Shown here one piece after another: positions 54,769 through 64,000 of a stretch of DNA of 64,000 nucleotides. The notes below the pieces were generated by a model. The model had not been told where the DNA came from. It saw only the letters and a program-made list of their open reading frames with translations, and made no database searches. Position numbers and translations under genes: made by a program. The DNA is taken from positions 5,208,001 through 5,272,000 of the forward strand of contig JAULSN010000002.1 in the NCBI GenBank assembly GCA_033439765.1, in the 5' to 3' direction. Each line of letters starts with the position of its first letter. Within the stretch, counting starts at the first letter, position 1. The DNA is from Lasiosphaeria ovina (lineage: Eukaryota; Ascomycota; Sordariomycetes; Sordariales; Lasiosphaeriaceae).

Positions 54769-57700
54769 ATGTCTGACAAGGATAGAGAAAAGCAATACAA
54801 ATACCGGCAGGAAATCCAGCAGGTTCGTCCTTCTAGTTTCTATCTCTATCTCTGTCTCTGTAGTCTGTTGTCCTTTCCTCTCGAGGCTCGATTCTATTGC
54901 TGTCCTTGTTTCGGGTTTCCTATCGTTCCATGCATGATTATTAGCGTCAGAATGTTGTTGTGAAGGGGGATAGTAACTACAGAGAGGATTGGCGGCATCA
55001 AGTTGATGCTGCCTCCGAGGCCTTATTTCGTTTTGGAGGATGTGGGCATCGCTGGCAAGTGGCGGTTGATATGGGTGATTGAATCATGGGCACCATCAAA
55101 TGCGGGTTCCGAAGTCATATTCGAGGATTGGACTTCGCACCACCTGGGCAACTTCGATAGCTCTAGTTCCAAAACGGCGGCTTGTTTATAGGGGGTCGAT
55201 ACTGGACGCGTTGCCTGTCATGGACCCTACCGATACCGAAATATGTCAGGTTGAGTATCAGTTCAACTCTCGCTCACTTTGGGGTCACATGCCTGGCTTC
55301 CATTTCCCTCTTTCCTGAGGGAGCTTGCCATGCATCTGGACGCGAGTACCGTACCGCCGTACCCCCTGCAATACTCACCCTGCCCGTTGGAACCCCTCCG
55401 GCCTCATCCAGCGACCTTCTCTCTCGCTAGCCAACACCACGCTTCTTCGCATGACCCACGCGCTTCTTCCTGCCTATCATCCCCCGTCCGGTTAGCGACC
55501 ACAGTCTTGTTCTATCAAATACGGTCGGAGCTATGCGATTGCGCTCACCCTCGGTGCCCCTCGCTAGAGGCGGGCAGGCCGGTGACGATGCTCGCGGCAC
55601 TCGAGAAGAGTCAATGCCTCCCCCGGCTCCTTTGCACCGCCGAAAATCTTGCTCGACTCGAAATTTAGCGGGTATCCAGCGCAATGAAGACGGGATTAAT
55701 GCGACAGGCTCAGCTTATGATTTCAGTCCTCGCCTCAACAGACCTGAGACCTTACCCACAGCTTCGGAATCGGGCGTCGCATTAAATACTGCTCCCGAGC
55801 CCGTGGAAATCTCACAGCACCCCCGGAGCTCAAGTCTACGCTCGCATCGTCCGTCGACCCTCTCTCACGTCTCGCTTCGGGCCTCAACCCCCGCCGAGGG
55901 TCGAACGAGATCTTCAGCACTTCCTGCGGAAACTCGCAATACCTTGCAAGGTGGCAGCACTGAAAACACCGGCCGGGAACTTCGCGGTCGCGCTCCTTCT
56001 CTCCCAGGTGCCCGGGTCTTTGGGCTTCGGGCAACTCCCGCGAGAGAAAACAGGCCGGCTGTTCAGGAACAGCCTGCGAGGTTTAATCCAACGAGTGCAT
56101 TCAATCCTCCGACAAGGCAAAATTCCTCTCTTTCTGCTCCTGGCATTGGAGAAGAAACCTCTTGCTTAACATCAACTCGCTATAACCTTCGCAATACATC
56201 TTCTACATCCTTGCCTGGAACAGGACAAGGAGAGCGCGCCGTCCCTGTTAGTCTACCTTCGACGCCAGCATCCAGAGAGTTGTCTGCTCTTAACTCTCAA
56301 GCCGCTACCATGAAGCGGAAGGAACCAACCCCAGCGCCGCCGGGAACCTCCGGTATCCGCCCTTCAAATCTTCGCCCGCAGAAATCCAGGAGACCCGTGG
56401 GCGCAAATGTCAGCGCGGATAACAGCATCGAGCCCGACTGGTATGTTCCTGGAATGATCCGCCAAGCTTCGGTGACGCAACTGGGAATTAAATGTTTTAC
56501 CACAAGTCACCTGTATTCCAACGGTCTAGGAACCGAGCCACACAAGAACAGCAGTTTAGCTTCGAACGAGTCTCATTTGACGTCTCAAGAACCATCTACG
56601 GCCCACCAAGAGTTCGATCTTCTATCGCTAGCTGCGAACTATCAAGCAGTTGGAAGTGGCAGTCGCGCCACGAGTTGGGGCTCGATTGGTACTCGATATT
56701 CTGGCGGGGCACTGGCACCTGTAAACAACGAAGAGAGAGAGACAGGCAAAGCGGAAGGGCTCTTCAGTCCAGCCCCTGTCCCGTACCCAAGCAACGCTTC
56801 ATCCAAGGAGCCGCTTGACAACTCGCCGTATCTTAATATCCGGTTTGGCCTTGAGCAGACACAGGCTCCGGAGGTCGTAACTCAAGATCATGTGGCGGGA
56901 GGGAATCTGACAGCTCAGGGCCGGATCTTCAAACCCCGCGCAGCCAGATATGGCAAGTTATCGCGGTACTTTGCCAATAATTCGGGCCCGACCGTGGATC
57001 CTCGCGAGATATTTGCTCCTTCAGCGGCTTCAGTTGCTTCTGTTCCTTGTGCTGCTTCTGTTCCTTCTGCTGCATCCATGGCTTCAGTTGCTTCAGTTGC
57101 TTCAGTTGCCCCAGTTGCCCCAGTTGCTTCAGTCACTTCAGTCACTTCAGCACCCCAACTCTCGAGCCATGAGGTGGACGATGGTTTGCATCATGAACCT
57201 GATCAACAGGATCAAGACGATAAAGCGCAGAATGTCTGCCCATCATCGTCCGTCATGGACCCTACCTCCGGCCATGCCCTCAATTCAAAGTCTCTCGGCG
57301 CCCAAGATTTTTCTGGGTCGGTTACTCGAGCTTCTGGTGGAAATAGTGCGGGGAATGGTGTTCGTCTCGGAATGCCGCTCACCTACACTACCAGACTTCT
57401 CGACCCATATGCAGCTGCGATTTTCGCAGAGGCTTTTGATCATGCTCTTGAGGAACTTGACCGGGATACCGGCAGGTCTGAGTTTGACCATGTCGGTGTA
57501 TCTCCATCGCGGTTTTGCGGCATAGGCAGCGCTCTAGGCGACCTTAGGGCTCTGGGTGGTATTGAAACTACTTCCAAGCGAATCCCAGTGGATTCGAGCT
57601 CTGAAGACGACATCGAGACAGAGGGCAACTTCCGCGATTGGCTTACTAACAAGATTCAACAGATGATGTACGTCTCTGGCGAGACTGGAGAACCATCAGT

Positions 57701-58623
57701 TGAGACCACCGGAATTATTGAAGACATTGTTCGCCAGCAAGTCGTCGAGATTGTAAGCCAACCCTCCCAAGCTGTAATAAGGCTCACTAACGTTACTCGT
57801 CTAGCTACGAAGCTGTACAGAGCTTGCTGCCCGTCGCGGCTCTCGCGCTATAACTATCAATGACCTGATTTTCCAGATCCGCGACGATGCGCCAAAAGTT
57901 TCGCGGCTCCGCACCTTCCTCTCGTGGAAAGACGTTCGCAAGAATGTCAAGGACTCGGACGACAAAGGTGGTGACGCTGACTTGGGCGCGGGGGAGGATC
58001 CGGTGGGCGGCGTGGTTGCCGGCGGTCCCGTCGACGACACAACCAAGAAGAATAAAAAGGCTAGAGTTGGCCTGCTCTGGGATCCGTCGTCCTTCTACGG
58101 CGTAGAGGTGCCTGAGCGCGAGGACGAAGACGACGAAGAAGAGGAGGAGATGAACTACATCACACTGCAGCGTCTGCGCAAGGCCGATGAGCGCACTAAG
58201 GCCATGACGCGCGAGGAGTACGTGACTTGGTCCGAGTTCCGGCAGGCGTCGTTCACGTACCGCAAGGGCAAGCGCTTCCGCGAGTGGGCGGGCTTCGGTC
58301 TCGTCACGGACAGCAAGCCGTCGGACGACATTGTCGACATCCTGGGCTTCCTGACATTCGAGATGGTGCAGACGCTCACCGAGGAGGCGCTCAAGATCAA
58401 GGACCACGAGGATCTGCTCAAGGAGCGCACGGGCGAGAGCGCCGGCGCCAAGAAGCGCAAGCTCGCCCAGGGCTTGTTCGACCCCCCCGGCGAAGGCCGC
58501 ACCCCCGTCGAGCCGCGCCACGTCCAGGAGGCGTTCCGCCGGCTCCAGATCCGGCCCAAGAAGCTGCGCGCCATGCTCAACGGCACACGGCTGCAGCAGC
58601 GGACGTCGCTCAAGCTGTTCTAA
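54769..58623 (+). CDS. SPT3: SAGA complex subunit Spt3, with a 2.84-kb first intron
   Basis: Spt3 is the SAGA subunit that helps deliver TBP to promoters. Canonical model: exon 1 54769-54822 (18 codons, [18 protein letters not shown]), exon 2 57663-57752, exon 3 57805-58623, giving 320 residues, close to yeast Spt3. Exon 2 begins [16 protein letters not shown], the direct continuation of the EIQQ helix in the first histone fold. Exon 3 gives [39 protein letters not shown] and, after an acidic loop, the second histone fold ([33 protein letters not shown]). The intron acceptor has a TACTAAC branch sequence at 57644-57650. Intron 1 (54823-57662) is about 20-40 times the usual length here and holds a long open frame that runs into exon 2. 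Exons and phases are clear; whether one or two proteins are made is not. Confidence 0.88.
55533..57752 (+). CDS. Long open frame nested in SPT3 intron 1, in frame with SPT3 exon 2
   Basis: From the ATG at 55533, 710 codons are open up to the SPT3 acceptor at 57662. The frame continues unbroken through exon 2; if intron 2 is retained it stops at 57861-57863, if spliced it enters SPT3 exon 3. The product would be disordered and Ser/Thr/Pro/Asn-rich, with no membrane segment and no family I recognise. Better-ordered bits are [20 protein letters not shown] and [20 protein letters not shown]. An Ala-Ser-Val repeat from a 9-base unit lies at 57025-57155. It has no stop of its own before exon 2. It could therefore be an alternative 5' exon giving an N-terminally extended Spt3 of about 1,012 residues, a cassette exon, or a captured gene piece. 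Confidence 0.55.
57025..57155. repeat. 9-base GCTTCAGTT coding minisatellite
   Basis: About a dozen degenerate copies of GCTTCAGTT / GCCCCAGTT / ACTTCAGTC, reading as Ala-Ser-Val, Ala-Pro-Val and Thr-Ser-Val in the nested frame. Confidence 0.8.
57644..57662 (+). other. SPT3 intron 1 branch point and acceptor
   Basis: A perfect TACTAAC followed 11 bases later by the AG acceptor. It supports real splicing at 57662/57663. The same bases read as LTNKIQQ in the nested frame. Confidence 0.8.
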
Positions 58624-59008
58624 ACGGCAGTCGTCCTCCCTCTCTGTCTTGTATTGTATTGTTGGGCGGGTTTAGGCTACTTATTATAGCCCGTTTTGGG
58701 TTTTGGGGGGTTTGGCGTTAGGTTCGGGATCCGGGCCATGGATGATACCCGACTCACGAATTGCGCCTATTCTGGCCTACAGGAGGCGCGACTGGGTACA
58801 CGTCTTTGTATTTTCCCTCAAGACAGGATCAGCTGTAGGGTAGTGTTCATCATAGCGAATCATAGCAAATCATATGGCTACAGAGCCTTTCTTTGAGGCC
58901 CTTTTCTTCTCTAGCAGCTCAATGGCTGACTGATTGTCAGATTTGACTGGAAAGACCTTTGACTGTTTTAATTACCTTATTTTGCTTATTTATTCTACTT
59001 AAGTATAC
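58624..59008. other. Convergent 3' spacer SPT3/PPM1
   Basis: 385 bases between two facing stops, probably both 3' untranslated regions. Nothing else seen. Confidence 0.5.
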
Positions 59009-60271
59009 CTAAGGTTCTACGAGGCGGAATCTAGACCCCCTCCAGCCCCAGGCGACAATGTAGTGGCCAGCGAGCAGGTTCCACTCCTCGAGCTCGTCGA
59101 GGCCCTCGAGCCCGTCGACGCGCTCCTTCTCGGCCGGCGCCACCCAGCGCTCCCACACGGAGTCGACCGTCAGCTGCCGCGCCTCGTCGAACCCCGCCGC
59201 CCGCAGCCGCCGCTCCTGGTCCGCCCCCGTCCGGAACACGTCCAGCGTCGGCATGCGTAGGCCCCGCGCCGCCAGGTTCGACACCATCATGCGCCCGAAC
59301 GCGTCGTCCGGGTGCACCGCCTCGTACAGCACCAGCCCCAGCCCTGCCGCGGGCGAGATGCGCGCGCCGAACCACCCTACGACTGCCCCCGCGTCGGCTG
59401 CCGACAGGTAGCACAGGCAGCATTCTGAGAGGAGCAGTGTCGGGAGGTCGGTGCGCAGCCCGCGGATCAGCGAGGTGCTGCAGCTGATGTCGTTCTCTTG
59501 GTGGTGCGCGAGGGCGAGCGCGCGCAGGTCCAGGCCGTGGCACCACAGCTCGCTGCCGCCGGGGCCGCGGCTGGTCCACCACTCGGGCGCGGGCGTCGCA
59601 TTCTGGCCTTCTTGCTGACTTGTAGAAGATGGCGACGACGTCTCGGGCTCGGAGAGAATGGCCCGCAGCTGCGGGGCGGCGCGCACGGCGCGCAGCTTGC
59701 GCGCGCAGATGGCCGGGAAGTCGATCTCGTGGTAGATGATGCCTGACGACGAAGTGGATGAGAAGGGCGGCGGAGAGGATGAAAATAGGCGCAGGCTGCG
59801 CGTGTCGGTGCCCGCGCCCAGCGACACGATCTGTCGGAACCCCCCGCTGCTGCCATCCGCGGGGCCCGTGTCGGCGAGGAACTGTGCCACCAGCCGGTCG
59901 ATGGCCGTCGTCCGCGCGTACGTGCCGCGGTTGATAATGGGCAGCCTCCGTACGGCAGCCGGGCCCGGGCCGGCGGCGGGGTGCTGTTGCTGTGGGTGTG
60001 GGTGTGGGTGTGGTTGCGGCTGGGCAAAAAGCGCGGCGAACGGGTCGTCGAGGTAGCCCAGCTCGACGGCGCTCATGCGCGACACGGCGGCGTCGTTGTC
60101 GGTGCCCTGGATCACAGCATCGTGCTGTTGCTGCCGCCGCTGGCCCACCGTTCCAGTTGGAGACGCGATGCTGCTGCTGCTGCTGCCGGCTCGGCCGCCA
60201 CGGGCCTCGCCGCGGCCTCGCGAAGAAGCTCCCCGCAGCGAGAGGAGATTCGGGATCGACGGCGCTGACAT
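59009..60271 (-). CDS. PPM1: Leucine carboxyl methyltransferase (PP2A C-terminus)
   Basis: Methylates the C-terminal Leu of the protein phosphatase 2A catalytic subunit, using S-adenosylmethionine, which steers holoenzyme assembly. Intronless from the ATG at 60271; 420 residues. The N-terminal 60 residues are Ser/Gly/Arg-rich. DAAVSRMSAVELGYLDDPFA and INRGTYARTTAIDRLVAQFL then open the enzyme. The SAM motif is IVSLGAGTDTRSLRL. Further family pieces are YHEIDFPAICARKLRAV, LLLSECCLCYLSA and EWNLLAGHYIVAWGW close to the end. A His/Pro/Gln repeat and a Ser run come from microsatellites at about 59985-60015 and 60170-60190. It is too short for the Kelch-containing relative Ppm2/Tyw4. Confidence 0.92.
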   Translation of the reverse strand: MSAPSIPNLLSLRGASSRGRGEARGGRAGSSSSSIASPTGTVGQRRQQQHDAVIQGTDNDAAVSRMSAVELGYLDDPFAALFAQPQPHPHPHPQQQHPAAGPGPAAVRRLPIINRGTYARTTAIDRLVAQFLADTGPADGSSGGFRQIVSLGAGTDTRSLRLFSSSPPPFSSTSSSGIIYHEIDFPAICARKLRAVRAAPQLRAILSEPETSSPSSTSQQEGQNATPAPEWWTSRGPGGSELWCHGLDLRALALAHHQENDISCSTSLIRGLRTDLPTLLLSECCLCYLSAADAGAVVGWFGARISPAAGLGLVLYEAVHPDDAFGRMMVSNLAARGLRMPTLDVFRTGADQERRLRAAGFDEARQLTVDSVWERWVAPAEKERVDGLEGLDELEEWNLLAGHYIVAWGWRGSRFRLVEP

Positions 60272-62468
60272 GGTGGGCTGATGTTGTAATTTAGCCTTGC
60301 AGCGAAATGCTATAGGAAAGGGTATGCAACTCGGGATAATATAAACTAAACCGACCCCAGCAACCACATGCAAGTTGGAGAATGTCCCCGCGAGACCACC
60401 CCAAAAACAGGCCTGACGTCTGTGGTGTGGATTGCCCCCCACCCACGGTGGTGGAGAACCCCTCGGCGGGGTTTTAGGTTGGGCGCATGCATCGCTGCAC
60501 CACAGGGCTGTCTGTGGCTTGGGATCATCCCATCCAGCCAGCCAGCTAGCTAGCCACCAAGCGGGCTAGAACTAGCGCCGTGGGGCCTCGTAAATCTGGG
60601 GTTGCGTTGGTCACGAAGGTCGGACGGATTGCCAACAGCCTTCCCATAGTATCGACGCGGTGGCCCTCGTAGTTGGGAATGATGCTGGAAAAAAGAAAGA
60701 TGGAATATCAGAGATTCACGACACCTTGTGCAACCACGCAGTACAGCTCTTAGTGTAGAAGCTGCAATGGCAGTACGGAGAGTTTTCATTGGCGGCGTGG
60801 CTGCTGCTCACCTATGTAAAACGCCACGAATGCAACGGGTCAAACGCCGTGCCATCCACCCGCCGTGCATGGGACGAGGCTGGATTCCTCCATCCAAAAA
60901 GATGAGCTTATTTACCAGCGGCTACTCGGTACAGAGCAGTGCGGCGTTCTGCGGCGCATTGCTATGCATGTTAACTGCGTATGATTGCGGGCTCCCACAG
61001 ATATTCCTTTTGGGGCCTATGTTCTTTATTTTTCGCCTTCGCCGCCAGAAAACGGAATTGCCTCGTATTGGGGCTGTTACTCTGTCAGCCATCCTCATGC
61101 AGGCACGGGCACGGCATGCTGCTGCTGCTGCTGCTGCTGCTGCTGACACCCGACTCCCAGTCATTCAAGTCGAGACTGGGGGTGCGTGTCTCATCTGAGA
61201 CAAACATGACGGATATCTCACGGTCCATTTTGGACGTGTAATCTAGAGATTATTTACCTTGCCTCACGTCCGAGAGCTAAGGTAGATACGGTGTTGTTCC
61301 CGAGATGCGGACTAGTTAGCTTGAGAAAATCTTTGCGGCAGGGCGCGTTGCACAAGACCCAGCTCAATGTCAAACTACCTACCATGGAAGCTCCGGCAAC
61401 CTTGGGTCTGGTTTCTGATGTGGTGCTGCTCGACCCGACGATTGGTGCCGGAGGTCGGCTGCCAAGCATCGGCAGCTAGGCAGAAACGGCCGTGCAGAGC
61501 CTTCCAATCGCCTCGAGACGTGCAACTCTGAGTCGAGATCCCCCGCCTCCCGTCCTTCCCCCCTCTGACTCTCCTTGACCCCCATGTCAATATTTTGATG
61601 CCGCATTTCTCGTATTCGACCATGGAGCGGCTAAACCATTGAAAATCCCCTCGGCGGGCAACTGGCTAGAAGCCCGAGAAGAACCTCGGAGGCGGTTTGG
61701 AGGGCGAGACGGGCAAGACTGCCCGATTCCCGCAGTCCCATTCCATGTTATTACTAGTCCAGGCGCTTCTGGACCATCGGACACTTGCAAAGGGTCCGCC
61801 GCCGGGACCATCATGGATGGCCCCCAGCAGTGGCAAGAGAGAGACAGTGGAGACTGACCTGACTGGGGAGAGAGAGACAACACGAACCGACCAAAGCCGC
61901 ACGCCCGGGAACGCAGGGGAGAAAACAGCTGCACGTAAGCGGCACAGTGAGGCGGTGCAGCCTCGGGAGCCTCGCCGCGATTGGGAGTCGAGGCCGACAA
62001 CCAAGCTCGACAAGACCGTTTTAAGGCCGTGGGGTGTGCTGCCTTGCAGGATTGGAGACTTTTAGGGGCCCTGCGTAACATGGAGTGTAACCGTGCCTGG
62101 CCTAGGCTTAGCGCGCCAGACATGCGACGCTAACTGGGTAGGAGCCTCGTCCCCATTCCCCACCCCGTCCCATCTGGCGGGCGATTTATAAGAGCGAGGG
62201 GTTCCCTCGTGTCCTCGTGTCAGACGGACCCTTTGTCTTTCTTGCTGGGGTTTCTGTTTGCCATCATCAACTTCTTATCGACCGTGTCTCGTCGGCAACC
62301 CACTACCATCCATCGTTTATTTGTCCGTCTTGTTGAGGCCATCATCGCCGTTGTAGGGTCTGTTCGTTGTCGCAATCGGACTTGGCATTCGCTCTTTTCT
62401 CCGCCTACCTGCTTACCAGCCTCCGGCTCGCTCGGCATTCGTTGCTCTGAGCTGCCATCTCCACCAAA
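60272..62468. other. Gene-poor spacer, 2.2 kb
   Basis: Between the outward-facing starts of PPM1 and the gene at 62469. A (GCT)9 microsatellite lies at 61118-61144. Open frames on both strands overlap each other and show no family resemblance. The end near 62200-62460 is pyrimidine-rich, as expected for the promoter and leader of the next gene. Confidence 0.5.
61118..61144. repeat. (GCT)9 microsatellite
   Basis: Nine perfect GCT units. Confidence 0.95.
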
Positions 62469-63596
62469 ATGATGTCAAACATGATATCCGGCTTGGTGCC
62501 TATGGGCACCAACCTCATGAAGCGCGCTGTTGAGGAGCCCACCGAGCTTGTGTTTTCGAAATGGACTCCTCTGGTTGTCTTGATCAACTTCCTCCTCTTC
62601 GGCCCGGCTTTGGTCTGGGTAAGTCGTCGGCTCTGTCTTACTCCGTAGGCATGGCGACTCACTAACTTGCCCTTGCAGCTCTCGTACAGTCTCGGCAACA
62701 TCTACCCCACGCTTGCCATGATTGAAGACCCGAGCCCTCCGGCCTATGAGCCCGTTTCGCTCAACGAGGACGCCACCTCGCTCGCTGAGGAAGGCCCGGC
62801 ACAGTCGGCAGGCCACAACGCCGGCAAGCCCACTACGGCCTCGCTCCGCGCTACCCGCCGCCTCCTCCACTCAGTCGGTGGCTGGCGATCCCACTTCCGC
62901 GGAATCGCCTGTGCCTTCTTCATCGGTTTCGCCACCCTTGTTCTCGGCGCCATCTTCGGCAACTTCCCCGTCTTCCACTCGGCCGTCGGCTCACTCATCG
63001 CCTCGCTCACCCTGGCTTCCTTCGGCGCCGCCTGGGTCCACATTGTCATCTCCCCCCCGAACGCCCTGCCCTTCTACCGCCGCCTGCCGCCTCTCCGCAA
63101 GGCCTTTGAGGCCACCTGCTTCCCCATTCTTACCCACTGGGCCGCCGTCGCCACCTCGGCCGTCGTGCCCTCGCTGATGATCCATGCCCTCAACATTTCC
63201 CCCAGCGGCCGCAACCCCGAAGGCGATGTCGTGTTCGACAACAGCGCCATCTGGAAGAGCTTCGTTTCGTTCCTGGTGGTCGTTGCCCTGCAGTTCTTGC
63301 TTGTCGTCCCCACCGGAGTCGTGCTCGTCCGCGTCCAGGCGTCGCTGCTGCCCCCCGATGAGGACACCATCGTCCCCTTCGACCGCTCCTTCCAGGGCAA
63401 GGTCGACCCCGTCGTCGTCGGCGGCAAGGGCTTCGTCACGATGCGCGACGCCTTCGTCACCTTCCCCCGCTCGAGCTGGATCCGCCTCTACGTCCTCTAC
63501 GCCAAAGTCTTTGCCGTCTCCATTGCCACCTACTTTCTGATGGCCGCCATCATCATCCCCGAGATGTTCCTGCTCATCTCCAAGAAGCAGAACTAG
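62469..63596 (+). CDS. Fungal multi-pass membrane protein, function unknown
   Basis: No named family recognised. Two exons (62469-62618, 62679-63596), a 60-base intron with a CTAAC branch sequence, 355 residues. Five to six hydrophobic segments: LVVLINFLLFGPALVW spanning the splice junction, GIACAFFIGFATLVLGAIF, AVGSLIASLTLASFGAAWVH, a weaker one around HWAAVATSAVVPSLMIHAL, FVSFLVVVALQFLLVVPTGV and VSIATYFLMAAIIIPEMFLL. Between the first two lies a 70-residue Ser/Pro/Glu loop. Near the end RDAFVTFPRSSWIRLYVLY precedes the last helix. The C-terminus KKQN is close to the KKXX type of ER-retrieval signal, so ER location is possible. Adjacent ATGs at 62469 and 62472 make the start uncertain by one codon. 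Strong codon bias to C/G in third positions suggests good expression. Confidence 0.82.
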
Positions 63597-64000
63597 ACGA
63601 GAGCGGCAGAGGAGACCACTTGGGTCTGATTCGGGGAGGAGGGGGTGTGCGGTAAGCATTAATTTGCCCAGACTGGTTACCCGTTCGTGAGGAGGTTGTG
63701 CCAGTCGCCAGACTTGTGCTTGGCTGGCGACAGCAGGAAAGAGATGAGCGGAAATGCTTGGCCCGCGATGTATTCTGGGAGGGGAAGGGACCGCCGCGTC
63801 TTGCAATTATTATGGCTTGGGATTATATTTCTTATGTCGTAATGCGTCCAGCGAAGAGTAGCCAGCAGAGCACGCATATCAAGGGGCCCTAGCATTGGGG
63901 TGTCCCAGATGATCTTTTCTTAATATCCACCTTGTTTAAATCCTGTGTTCCTGCATTTTTGCGATTGTCTCATGCGAATAGGCAGCACCATGAAAATGAA
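63597..64000. other. 3' flank of the last gene
   Basis: 404 bases to the window edge; presumably the 3' untranslated region and spacer. No gene seen. Confidence 0.45.

Noticed and set aside
57753..57863. Nested SPT3 frame ending at 57861-57863 as a normal independent gene
   Set aside because: That end requires keeping SPT3 intron 2 and gives a nonsense tail; the frame shares exon 2 of SPT3, so it is better seen as an alternative 5' part of SPT3.

Overview
The window is nuclear DNA of a filamentous ascomycete, most likely a sordariomycete close to the Sordariales. The evidence is GC-rich coding sequence, many short GT-AG introns (about 50-175 bases) with CTAAC-type branch points, long gene-free spacers full of short simple repeats, and eukaryote-only proteins (Rsc8, Pms1, Bst1, Csm1, Msp1, AP-2 sigma, Ist1, Spt3, Ppm1). 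Gene models were assembled by eye: exon frames, splice sites and reading phase were checked, but there is no transcript evidence.

Layout. 1-14.3 kb is dense: RSC8 (-), ETFA (+), ARH1 (-), an unknown four-helix membrane protein (+) and PMS1 (-). ETFA and ARH1 converge with 86 bases between their stops, and both encode mitochondrial flavoprotein electron carriers. 14.3-18 kb is gene-poor. 18-32.7 kb holds BST1 (+), CSM1 (-), a Gfd2/YDR514C-like exonuclease-fold gene with an in-frame extension past its stop (-), MSP1 (+) and cystathionine beta-lyase (+). 32.7-38.1 kb is a second gene-poor block with microsatellites and one weak gene candidate.

40.1-45.5 kb is a transposon island between TMS1 (-) and MCH1 (+). 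It holds a 2,454-base hAT element with a perfect 8-base target duplication, whose transposase is broken by three in-frame stops, and next to it a Crypton-type tyrosine recombinase gene that is open over 762 codons and keeps its catalytic residues and GCR1_C-like domain.

46-64 kb holds MCH1 (+), APS2 (+), a low-complexity gene with a probable frameshift (-), IST1 (-), SPT3 (+), PPM1 (-) and a membrane protein (+). The most unusual structure is SPT3. Its 18-codon first exon is separated from the rest of the histone fold by 2.84 kb, and that 'intron' contains about 710 open codons that run in frame into SPT3 exon 2.

Most genes are single-copy housekeeping genes (chromatin and SAGA, mismatch repair, GPI-anchor remodelling, vesicle traffic, sulfur metabolism) and do not form a pathway cluster. 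No tRNA, rRNA or CRISPR array was seen.
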